Shown here: positions 1-4,378 of the stretch, piece by piece
How positions within the stretch are numbered: position 1 is the first letter of the stretch
How the letters are laid out: each line of letters opens with the position of its first letter
Source: an uncultured Eggerthellaceae bacterium
GTDB taxonomy: Bacteria; Actinomycetota; Coriobacteriia; Coriobacteriales; Eggerthellaceae
Assembly: GCA_902497215.1 (NCBI GenBank)
Contig: CABVEH010000048.1
Coordinates: 1 to 8,017, forward strand
DNA length: 8,017 nt
Direction of reading: 5' to 3'
The notes under the pieces: model-generated
What the model was told of the DNA's origin: nothing
Seen by the model: only the letters and a program-made list of their open reading frames with translations
Database searches by the model: none
Position numbers and translations under genes: made by a program

Positions 1-668
1 TAGAGCTTGCCGACCGCTATGACGCCGAAGGCGCCGATGAGGTCATCTTCCTGGACATAACGGCCACCAGCGACGACCGCGCCACCACGGTGGGCCTTGC
101 CAGCCGCGCCAGCGAGCAGCTTCGCCTGCCCTACACCGTCGGCGGCGGCTTCCGCAGCGTTGGCGACATACGCACCATGATCGCGGCGGGCGCCGACAAG
201 GTGTCGGTGAACTCCGCGGCCGTGAAGGACCCGACGCTCGTGACCGAGGCGGCCCGCGCGTTCGGCACCCAGGCAATCATAGTCGCCATCGACGCCAAAC
301 GTCGCGCCGACAACCCCAACAAGTGGGAGGTATACGTCGCAGGAGGCCGCAAGGCAACGGGGCTTGACGCCGTGGAATGGGCGGCCGAGGTGGCGCGTCG
401 CGGCGCAGGCGAGATCCTTCTGACCAGCATGGACCGCGACGGATCGCGCGAGGGCTTCGACTGCGCGCTCACCCGGGCGGTCGCGCGCGCCGTGAACATC
501 CCGGTCATAGCCAGCGGGGGAGTGGGCGAACTCGAGCACTTCGCCCAGGGCATCATCGAAGGCGAGGCCGACGCGGTGTTGGCCGCCAGCGTGTTCCACT
601 TCGGCGAGCTGACCGTGCGCCAAGTGAAGGAGGACATGGCACGCCACGGCATCCCCGTGCGGCTATAA
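1..668 (+). CDS. hisF: Imidazole glycerol phosphate synthase cyclase subunit HisF (5' partial)
   Basis: HisF is a (beta/alpha)8 barrel. It uses ammonia from the HisH glutaminase to convert PRFAR into imidazole glycerol phosphate and AICAR, in histidine biosynthesis in the cytoplasm. The reading frame is open from base 3, giving about 221 residues. The family is about 250 residues long, so roughly 30 N-terminal residues lie outside the window, including the first catalytic aspartate. Visible family motifs are [13 protein letters not shown] near the left edge, [10 protein letters not shown], a VAIDAKR strand, the LLTSMDRDG stretch that carries the second catalytic aspartate, and the phosphate-binding [13 protein letters not shown] near the C-terminus. 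The gene ends 9 bases before hisI, which fits one his operon. No defect is seen in the visible part. Confidence 0.96.
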   Translation, partial: ELADRYDAEGADEVIFLDITATSDDRATTVGLASRASEQLRLPYTVGGGFRSVGDIRTMIAAGADKVSVNSAAVKDPTLVTEAARAFGTQAIIVAIDAKRRADNPNKWEVYVAGGRKATGLDAVEWAAEVARRGAGEILLTSMDRDGSREGFDCALTRAVARAVNIPVIASGGVGELEHFAQGIIEGEADAVLAASVFHFGELTVRQVKEDMARHGIPVRL

Positions 669-677
669 TCCCAATCT

Positions 678-995
678 ATGGAACTTCCCAAGCTGAAATA
701 CGACGCCAACGGGCTGATTCCCTGCGTGGTGCAGGACGCCGACACGCGCGAGGTGCTGATGGTGGCCTGGATGAGTGGGGAGTCGCTGCGTCAGACGCTC
801 GACCTTGGCGAGACGGTGTTCTGGTCGCGCAGCCGTCAGGAGCTGTGGCACAAGGGCGCAACTAGCGGCAACGTGCAGAAGCTGGTGGAGCTGCGCTACG
901 ACTGCGACGGCGACACGCTGCTGGCGCTGGTGCATCCTGCAGGCCCCGCCTGCCACACCGGCGAACGCACCTGCTTCTACCGCACGTTTGCATAA
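678..995 (+). CDS. hisI: Phosphoribosyl-AMP cyclohydrolase HisI (monofunctional)
   Basis: HisI opens the adenine ring of phosphoribosyl-AMP to give ProFAR, the third step of histidine synthesis. The protein has 105 residues, the size of the stand-alone cyclohydrolase, so there is no fused HisE pyrophosphatase domain. Family motifs are clear: MVAWM (28-32), FWSRSR (48-53), [10 protein letters not shown] (57-65), YDCDGD (74-79) and PACHTG (90-95). In this family the aspartates of DCDGD (D75, D77, D79) bind Mg and three cysteines (here C76, C92, C99) bind Zn; all are present. The ATG lies 9 bases after the hisF stop. No Shine-Dalgarno sequence is visible before it, so the gene is probably translationally coupled to hisF or read from a leaderless transcript (see findings). 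Confidence 0.96.
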   Translation: MELPKLKYDANGLIPCVVQDADTREVLMVAWMSGESLRQTLDLGETVFWSRSRQELWHKGATSGNVQKLVELRYDCDGDTLLALVHPAGPACHTGERTCFYRTFA

Positions 996-1066
996 AACAT
1001 GTCATCAATTGATGGCAATCGAAGTTGTTCCAAAGTTTACGAATTCAATATAAGCATAGGCGCGCG
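996..1066. other. Convergent gap between hisI and the ATPase gene
   Basis: This short AT-richer gap separates the 3' ends of hisI (+) and the ATPase gene (-). It contains a perfect 12-bp palindrome, CATCAATTGATG (1003-1014), which has no loop and no following T run. It is therefore not a convincing intrinsic terminator for either gene, and no other structure was seen. It marks the left edge of the accessory block. Confidence 0.5.
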
Positions 1067-2236
1067 TCAGTAGTTCAGCCCGAAGGCCCAAAGCGGCACG
1101 ACGTTGCCGTGCCCGTATTCGATGTCGGCCTTGACTACGTAGCCGTCATCGACGCCTTCGAGCTGCTTGCCCGTCTTGTTCTTCCCGCCGACTTCGAAGG
1201 TTTTGCCGTCTATCTCGAAGTCGGAGGCAGGCGAGGACGACACATTGTTCCTAACGCGCATCTGGTTGAAGAAGAACGTTTCCCTGACCGTCCCCTGATC
1301 CACGTTATCGTCGGCGAGGCAGAAGATCAGGTTTGGGTTGTCGAGGTAGACCTTCTCGGCCTTCGCCAGCTGTCCAAGCGACGATCCGGGCCTCCGTAGT
1401 TGCGCGATAAGCCCCGCCTTTTCGATGTACAGCAGGTAATCCTCCAGGCTGTTCCTGCTCACCTGCACCTGGCTTGCCAACTTGACCATGTTGGGCTTGA
1501 AGGGCACCAGCGTGCTGACTATTGCCAGAAGCCTCTTAAGTTTTCTTCCGGTGGACGCCGTCATGTTGGCGAATTGCGGGATGTCCACCTCCAAGGTGCG
1601 ATTAACCACCTGTCCAAGCTCGATTTCGAAGTCGGGGTCTTGCCCGAACGGGTAGTAGCCGTTCTTCAGGTATTCGTCGAACAGGGGAAGGGGATGGTCG
1701 ATGCCTGGTATTCGGGCCTCGTTCTGCAGGATATTCTCGAGCGGGAGCGCGTCCATGTTGACTTCGTAGCGCATCGCCAGGAACTCCCGGAAGGAAAGCC
1801 CCTGCATGAGGTACTTGGGGGCGCGCCTGCTGAGGTCCGCCTCGCCTTTTTCGATGTCAAGCACCGAGGATCCCGTGAAGTACACGTGGAGTTCGGGGAA
1901 GGAATCATACATGGCCTTCAGCTCCTGCGACCAGGGTCCGTACTTGTGGACCTCGTCGATGTAGAAGTGCTTCACACCCTGCTTGTACAGTGCCTCCGCC
2001 GTGCCGAACAGAGTGTGGTCGGCGAAGTATATGTCGTCGGCCGACACAAACAATGCGCCGTGGGCGCCGTGTTCCTTCTTTATCCGCTGGAGGAACAGCG
2101 TGGTCTTTCCGACGCCTCGAGGTCCGACCAGCCCGAACATGCGGTTGTTCCAGTTTATGTCGTTGTAGCTGTACCGCAGGAAGCTGCTGGTGGTGTTGTT
2201 CAGCAGCCTTTGCATGGTTTCGTAAAGGTGTTCCAT
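1067..2236 (-). CDS. AAA_14/DUF4143-type ATP-binding protein
   Basis: This is a 389-residue P-loop ATPase of the COG1373-like class, which is common in variable regions of gut bacterial genomes and whose physiological role is not established. Domains in order, numbered from the chosen start: Walker A GPRGVGKTT (38-46, Lys44); Walker B HFYIDEVH (90-97, Asp94-Glu95); a sensor-like strand YFTGSS (119-124); an arginine-rich DLSRRAP segment (134-140) that could supply an arginine finger; a winged-helix-like region (about 231-283); and a C-terminal part containing DFEIDGKTFEVGGKNK (339-353), which resembles a PD-(D/E)XK nuclease-like fold. The start is set at ATG 2236-2234 because GAGAGG lies 7 bases upstream. 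The frame stays open to a GTG at 2257, but that start would lie inside a palindromic operator and has no ribosome site. The stop is TGA at 1067-1069. No signal peptide or membrane segment is seen. Confidence 0.85.
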   Translation of the reverse strand: MEHLYETMQRLLNNTTSSFLRYSYNDINWNNRMFGLVGPRGVGKTTLFLQRIKKEHGAHGALFVSADDIYFADHTLFGTAEALYKQGVKHFYIDEVHKYGPWSQELKAMYDSFPELHVYFTGSSVLDIEKGEADLSRRAPKYLMQGLSFREFLAMRYEVNMDALPLENILQNEARIPGIDHPLPLFDEYLKNGYYPFGQDPDFEIELGQVVNRTLEVDIPQFANMTASTGRKLKRLLAIVSTLVPFKPNMVKLASQVQVSRNSLEDYLLYIEKAGLIAQLRRPGSSLGQLAKAEKVYLDNPNLIFCLADDNVDQGTVRETFFFNQMRVRNNVSSSPASDFEIDGKTFEVGGKNKTGKQLEGVDDGYVVKADIEYGHGNVVPLWAFGLNY

Positions 2237-2249
2237 CAGATGGCCTCTC

Positions 2250-2272
2250 ATATGCACAACTTATGTGCATAT
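2250..2272. promoter_or_regulatory. Palindromic operator box 1 upstream of the ATPase gene
   Basis: This is a perfect inverted repeat with 8-bp arms ATATGCAC and GTGCATAT around a 7-bp centre AACTTAT. It covers the predicted transcription start of the ATPase gene. Its inner 19 bp match box 2 except at one central base (A at 2258, T at 2290). The two-fold symmetry and the position on the start site suggest a repressor site. The binding protein is unknown. Confidence 0.65.
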
Positions 2273-2279
2273 TCTAGCA
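2271..2279 (-). promoter_or_regulatory. Extended -10 promoter of the ATPase gene
   Basis: Read on the minus strand the sequence is TGCTAGAAT, an extended -10 (TGn plus TAGAAT, 5 of 6 to consensus). It predicts a start near 2264 and a leader of about 28 bases carrying the GAGAGG ribosome site. No good -35 is seen 17 bp upstream, as is usual for extended -10 promoters. The element lies mostly in the 9-bp gap between the two palindromes (2273-2281) and touches box 1. Confidence 0.55.
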
Positions 2280-2281
2280 AA

Positions 2282-2304
2282 CAATGCACTACTTATGTGC
2301 ATTG
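2282..2304. promoter_or_regulatory. Palindromic operator box 2 upstream of the ATPase gene
   Basis: This is a perfect inverted repeat with 8-bp arms CAATGCAC and GTGCATTG around a 7-bp centre TACTTAT. It lies where the -35 region of the ATPase promoter would be. Its centre (2293) is 32 bp from that of box 1 (2261), about three helical turns, so two dimers would sit on the same face of the DNA. Confidence 0.65.
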
Positions 2305-2405
2305 CTATCGTATTGGAACAAGACTGCCTTGGTGACTGCGCTCCAGCAGGAAGGCCTTCAGTGAGACCAGCAATTACTGGTCGAAAAGTTCGCTTTTGCC
2401 TATGG
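2305..2405. other. Gap between the cupin stop and the ATPase operators
   Basis: No gene was found here. Two small inverted repeats are present: GACCAG/CTGGTC with a 6-base loop (2365-2382), and AAAAG/CTTTT around TTCG (2384-2397). Neither is followed by a T run on the minus strand, so I do not call a terminator for the cupin gene. Read-through into the ATPase gene is possible, although that gene has its own promoter. Confidence 0.4.
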
Positions 2406-2867
2406 CTATCTGTATGTGTTGCTGCCGTTGTAGATGTTGGTGTTAACCACCGAGAAGTGCAGGATGGGCCTGTCCACTCGAAGGATGCGCATTGGGTTGT
2501 GCGGCATGCCTGGCGGCAGGAAGATGATGGAGCTCCGGGTCAGCAGGTGCGGCTCGCCATCGATGGTGAACTCTATCTCGCCGCCGAGATCGCCAGGGTT
2601 TTCGGGGTCGGACCCAAGGAAGCCAATCAGCTCGCTGCAGTCGTCGTGCACGTGCTCCTCGAAGATGGGGTCGCGCTCGGGCACCGCCGAATACCACGCC
2701 GTGTTCATCTGGAAGGCGCCGGGCACCACGTTGCCGTCGATCCAGGCGATGCGCTCGGCGAACCCGTCGTAGATGGGCTTGAAATCAGGCGGCATGGTCG
2801 GTGCGCCTGCGGCGTCCTGCACTATCAGGTTCGCGTACTTGCCGGACTCGTTGTTCAGGATAGCCAT
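2406..2867 (-). CDS. Single-domain cupin protein, function unknown
   Basis: This is a 153-residue small beta-barrel protein, probably metal-binding and cytoplasmic. Cupin motif 1 is visible as HVHDDCSEL (72-80), giving candidate ligands H72, H74 and E79. Motif 2 is FLPPGMPHNP (116-125), giving H123, so all four usual metal ligands are present. Between the motifs is an acidic, Pro/Gly-rich segment SDPENPGDLGGE (86-97), longer than the usual hairpin. Small stand-alone cupins include isomerases, dioxygenases and binding proteins, and nothing here identifies the substrate. The ATG at 2867 is supported by AAAGGAG, with 6 bases between GGAG and the start. The gene lies 90 bp downstream of the coiled-coil gene on the same strand with no terminator seen between them, so co-transcription is possible. 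Confidence 0.82.
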   Translation of the reverse strand: MAILNNESGKYANLIVQDAAGAPTMPPDFKPIYDGFAERIAWIDGNVVPGAFQMNTAWYSAVPERDPIFEEHVHDDCSELIGFLGSDPENPGDLGGEIEFTIDGEPHLLTRSSIIFLPPGMPHNPMRILRVDRPILHFSVVNTNIYNGSNTYR

Positions 2868-2957
2868 GACGTTCTCCTTTCGGGATTCGCGCGATCGCAG
2901 GGATGGAGTTTCGAGATGATGTTAGCGCATGGGCTCTGCCGTTGGCGACTGAAACGT

Positions 2958-3134
2958 TTAATCCAACCCCAGATACTTCTCTATGCGGTGAATGCCAATA
3001 ATCAGCTTGTATTGCTCCAAGGTCGCTTCGTTCATATCCTCAACTGTGCCTTCTTCGATCTGTCGGTCGAGCTCCTCAAGCTTCTTCTTGTCTTCAGCCA
3101 AGCTTTTTTCTAGATCCGCATCTCTGATTCTCAT
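2958..3134 (-). CDS. Small charged coiled-coil protein (58 aa), unknown function
   Basis: This short open frame starts at ATG 3134-3132 and ends at TAA 2960-2958. The protein is lysine- and glutamate-rich. Residues 8-26 fit a heptad pattern (L8, L12, L19, L22, I26), which predicts an amphipathic or coiled-coil helix. A second helical half, TLEQYKLIIGIHRIEKYLGL, follows near the C-terminus. There are no membrane segments, cysteines or recognisable enzyme motifs. Support for it as a real gene comes from an AAAGGG ribosome site 7-8 bases upstream and a perfect extended -10 (TGCTATAAT, 3198-3190). It is divergent from brnT, and their promoters overlap. It could be a regulator, an accessory antitoxin-like protein or an unrelated small protein. 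I do not recognise a family. Confidence 0.62.
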   Translation of the reverse strand: MRIRDADLEKSLAEDKKKLEELDRQIEEGTVEDMNEATLEQYKLIIGIHRIEKYLGLD

Positions 3135-3183
3135 TTCTGCACCCTTTTTTTCGCGTCATTGAATGTCGAGGGATTAAAACATG

Positions 3184-3202
3184 ATATTGATTATAGCAAT
3201 AT
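3184..3202. promoter_or_regulatory. Candidate operator between brnT and the coiled-coil gene
   Basis: This is a perfect inverted repeat, ATATTG and CAATAT around a 7-bp centre. It covers both the -35 of the brnT promoter and the -10 of the opposite promoter. BrnA-type ribbon-helix-helix antitoxins are known to repress their own promoters, so this is a plausible BrnA site. A single binding event here would block both directions. Confidence 0.45.
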
Positions 3203-3215
3203 GAATGCATACAAT
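3187..3215 (+). promoter_or_regulatory. Sigma-70-type promoter of brnTA
   Basis: TTGATT (3187-3192, 4 of 6) is followed by exactly 17 bp and then TACAAT (3210-3215, 5 of 6). The predicted start, 6-7 bases downstream, falls on or next to the ATG at 3222, which would give a leaderless mRNA. The surrounding 70 bases (3171-3240) are 26% G+C, far below the flanking genes. Confidence 0.55.
3190..3198 (-). promoter_or_regulatory. Extended -10 promoter of the coiled-coil gene
   Basis: The minus strand reads TGCTATAAT, a perfect extended -10. The transcript would start near 3183 and run about 50 bases before the coiled-coil ATG at 3134. The hexamer shares bases 3190-3192 with the brnT -35, so the two polymerases cannot occupy both promoters at once. 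Confidence 0.5.
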
Positions 3216-3242
3216 ATAAATATGTACCTATACGCATTCATA
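3200..3242. repeat. Long-spaced inverted repeat around the brnT start
   Basis: Nine-base arms TATGAATGC (3200-3208) and GCATTCATA (3234-3242) are separated by 25 bases. They enclose the brnT -10 and the ATG at 3222. In DNA this could be a second binding site or a looping pair. In an RNA started further upstream it could fold and hide the start codon. Confidence 0.45.
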
Positions 3243-3530
3243 ACGTTCGAATGGGACGATGAAAAGGCTGAGGCTAACGAGAAGAAGCACGGCGTTTCCT
3301 TCAGCGAAGCTTCGACGGTTTTCTATGACCCGCACGCGCTTCTAATCGACGACGAGGCCCATTCCTATGACAAAGACCGGTTCATCATCCTTGGTGTCAG
3401 CGCTGCTGCGCGCGTGCTCACCGTATGCCATTGCTACCGCGAAACGAACGAGCTGATAAGGATCATCTCCGCGCGAAGGGCCACCAAGGGAGAAGAGAAC
3501 AGCTACTGGAGGTTGCGCAATGAAGCCTGA
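3222..3530 (+). CDS. brnT: BrnT family type II toxin
   Basis: BrnT toxins are small RelE-like ribonucleases that stop growth by cutting RNA, and they are neutralised by BrnA. The 102-residue protein has the family signature: FEWDDEKAEANEKKHGVSFSEA near the N-terminus, VFYDPHALLIDDE, a DKDRFIILGVS strand, and the basic C-terminal core IRIISARRATKGEENSYW. The frame remains open upstream through an ATG at 3201 to a TTG at 3159. I chose ATG 3222 because family homology begins just after it and the promoter's predicted start lands on it; no start has a good directly adjacent ribosome site. The gene overlaps brnA by 11 bases, the toxin-first order usual for this family. The arrangement looks complete and undamaged. 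Confidence 0.88.
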   Translation: MYLYAFITFEWDDEKAEANEKKHGVSFSEASTVFYDPHALLIDDEAHSYDKDRFIILGVSAAARVLTVCHCYRETNELIRIISARRATKGEENSYWRLRNEA

Positions 3531-3723
3531 ATACGACTTCTCCAACGCAAGGCCAAACCCCTACGTCGACAAGTTGCGCCGTCCCGTCACGCTCAACCTT
3601 GACACCTACGTGGTTGACTACTTCAAGCGCGAGGCCGACCGAACGGGGCTGCCGTACCAGCGTCTGATAAACCTTTTTCTTACTCAGTGCGTTAACGAGC
3701 AGAAGCACTTGGAGTTCGCGTAG
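3520..3723 (+). CDS. brnA: BrnA family antitoxin (ribbon-helix-helix)
   Basis: BrnA binds and inactivates BrnT and, by family knowledge, represses the brnTA promoter. The 67-residue protein begins with a polar segment rich in Asn and Pro that probably wraps the toxin. It then has the ribbon-helix-helix core: strand RRPVTLNLDTYVVDYF (about 25-40), helix KREADRTG, and LPYQRLINLFLTQCV (about 46-60). A strong GGAGG site (3508-3512) inside brnT lies 7 bases before the ATG, so the antitoxin should be translated well from the shared mRNA. Its start overlaps the last codons of the toxin, which suggests coupled translation. Confidence 0.88.
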   Translation: MKPEYDFSNARPNPYVDKLRRPVTLNLDTYVVDYFKREADRTGLPYQRLINLFLTQCVNEQKHLEFA

Positions 3724-3799
3724 CTTTGTGGCCATTCGCGACATGCTTTGCATGCTTGTCGACCCAAGTCCACAACGCAAAGCCGAATCCGAATAGCAG
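3724..3799. other. Convergent gap between brnA and the IscR-type gene
   Basis: The gap is rich in inverted repeats: CATGC/GCATG around TTT (3742-3754), GCTTTG/CAAAGC (3723-3728 with 3778-3783), and TTGTGG/CCACAA (3726-3731 with 3770-3775). RNA from either strand could fold here, which may help end both genes. There is no T run after any stem, so I do not call an intrinsic terminator. It forms the right edge of the accessory block. Confidence 0.4.
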
Positions 3800-4216
3800 C
3801 TACTCTTCTCCCGAGATAGCCTCGAGCACGTCGGCAAGGCTGCGGTTCTGCAGATAGCCCACCACCGCGTCCTGCATGCCGCCCCAGACCTCGCGCGAAA
3901 CGCATCCGGCCTCGCGCTCGCACACGGTCAGGCACCCCAGGCAGTTCAGCAGCTCAAGGCCGTCCTCGCTGGCCGACACCACGTCCGCGAGCGTTATGTC
4001 CTCGGGCGCGCGCGACAGCTGGAACCCGCCGCCCCGGCCGCGCGTTATCTGCAGCAGCCCTGCCGCGCTAAGCGGTGCGACCACCTGCTCCAGGTACTTC
4101 TTCGAGATGCCCTGCCGTTCGGCAACGTCCTTCACGGGCACGCAGCCGTCCCCGTACCTTTCGGCGAGGTCGATCATGAAGCGCATCCCGTAGCGCGTCT
4201 TCGTGGATATCTTCAT
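3800..4216 (-). CDS. iscR: Rrf2/IscR-family Fe-S responsive transcription regulator
   Basis: Rrf2 proteins are small winged-helix dimers; IscR carries a [2Fe-2S] cluster and represses the isc genes when clusters are plentiful. The 138-residue protein opens with the family start MKISTKTRYGMRFMIDLA. It has a recognition helix near ISKKYLEQVVAPLSAAGLL (37-55), a wing TRGRGGGFQLSR (58-69), and a cysteine-rich loop with C92, C95, C99 and C105. The C99-x5-C105 spacing matches the last two ligands of E. coli IscR, but the first pair is spaced differently. It is divergent from iscS, which supports a role in controlling iscSU. The ATG at 4216 has only a weak AAGG upstream, partly inside a small hairpin. 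It could instead respond to cysteine or nitric oxide, as other Rrf2 members do. Confidence 0.88.
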   Translation of the reverse strand: MKISTKTRYGMRFMIDLAERYGDGCVPVKDVAERQGISKKYLEQVVAPLSAAGLLQITRGRGGGFQLSRAPEDITLADVVSASEDGLELLNCLGCLTVCEREAGCVSREVWGGMQDAVVGYLQNRSLADVLEAISGEE

Positions 4217-4257
4217 AGGCGGAAAGCCTTCGTCACGTCTGGCCCCAATCGGTTGGG
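4217..4257 (-). promoter_or_regulatory. Structured leader of the IscR-type gene
   Basis: On the minus strand, AGGC/GCCT (4217-4229) can pair across UUUCC immediately before the start codon, and it includes part of the only ribosome-site-like sequence. A second stem, CCCAA/TTGGG around four bases (4244-4257), lies just upstream. Both stems are short. They may lower translation of the regulator, but no known riboswitch is recognised. Confidence 0.3.
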
Positions 4258-4297
4258 AAACAATATCCCCACGTCGAAAAATGTTGCAGGAATGTGT

Positions 4298-4326
4298 TTG
4301 ACAATGTACACCGGTCAGTATATAAA
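4298..4326 (+). promoter_or_regulatory. Sigma-70 promoter of iscSU
   Basis: A perfect -35 TTGACA (4298-4303), an exact 17-bp spacer and -10 TATAAA (4321-4326) form a near-consensus housekeeping promoter. Transcription should start around 4333, giving an untranslated leader of about 46 bases. Such a strong promoter usually needs a repressor, which fits the palindrome just downstream. Confidence 0.85.
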
Positions 4327-4347
4327 GTCTAGCTGAACACTAGACTT
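4325..4347. promoter_or_regulatory. Candidate IscR operator over the iscS start site
   Basis: This is a perfect inverted repeat with 8-bp arms AAGTCTAG and CTAGACTT around a 7-bp centre CTGAACA. It overlaps the end of the -10 and the predicted start site. It is likely bound by the divergently encoded Rrf2 protein to repress iscSU. The sequence is not the E. coli IscR type 1 or type 2 motif as I know them, so the assignment rests on position and symmetry. Confidence 0.65.
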
Positions 4348-4378
4348 AACACATCCTTCACGGAAAGCAGGGAAGAAA

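Noticed and set aside
1003..1014. Palindrome CATCAATTGATG as a bidirectional terminator
   Set aside because: It has no loop, low GC content and no T run on either side.
2237..2257. GTG 2257 or ATG 2251 as the start of the ATPase
   Set aside because: Both fall inside operator box 1 without a ribosome site, while ATG 2236 has GAGAGG at 7 bases.
2250..2304. The two 23-bp repeats as a CRISPR array or att sites
   Set aside because: There are only two copies with a 9-bp gap and no cas genes or integrase; the promoter position fits operators better.
1400..2335. A 311-codon open frame on the plus strand opposite the ATPase gene
   Set aside because: The minus-strand ATPase has clear motifs, a ribosome site and a promoter; the plus-strand translation has none.
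2365..2397. Two adjacent small inverted repeats as the cupin terminator
   Set aside because: The GACCAG/CTGGTC stem is followed by TCACTG and not Ts on the minus strand; the AAAAG/CTTTT stem is too weak.
2265..3113. A 282-codon plus-strand frame across the cupin and coiled-coil genes
   Set aside because: It runs through the palindromic operators and is antisense to a clear cupin; no ribosome site or domain supports it.
3159..3221. Upstream TTG and ATG starts extending brnT by up to 21 residues
   Set aside because: The extra residues lie in the AT-rich promoter region, have no BrnT homology and would be upstream of the predicted transcription start. ATG 3201 is kept as an alternative in the findings.
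3723..3783. Nested repeats after brnA as an intrinsic terminator
   Set aside because: The arms are not collinear as one stem and there is no T tract.
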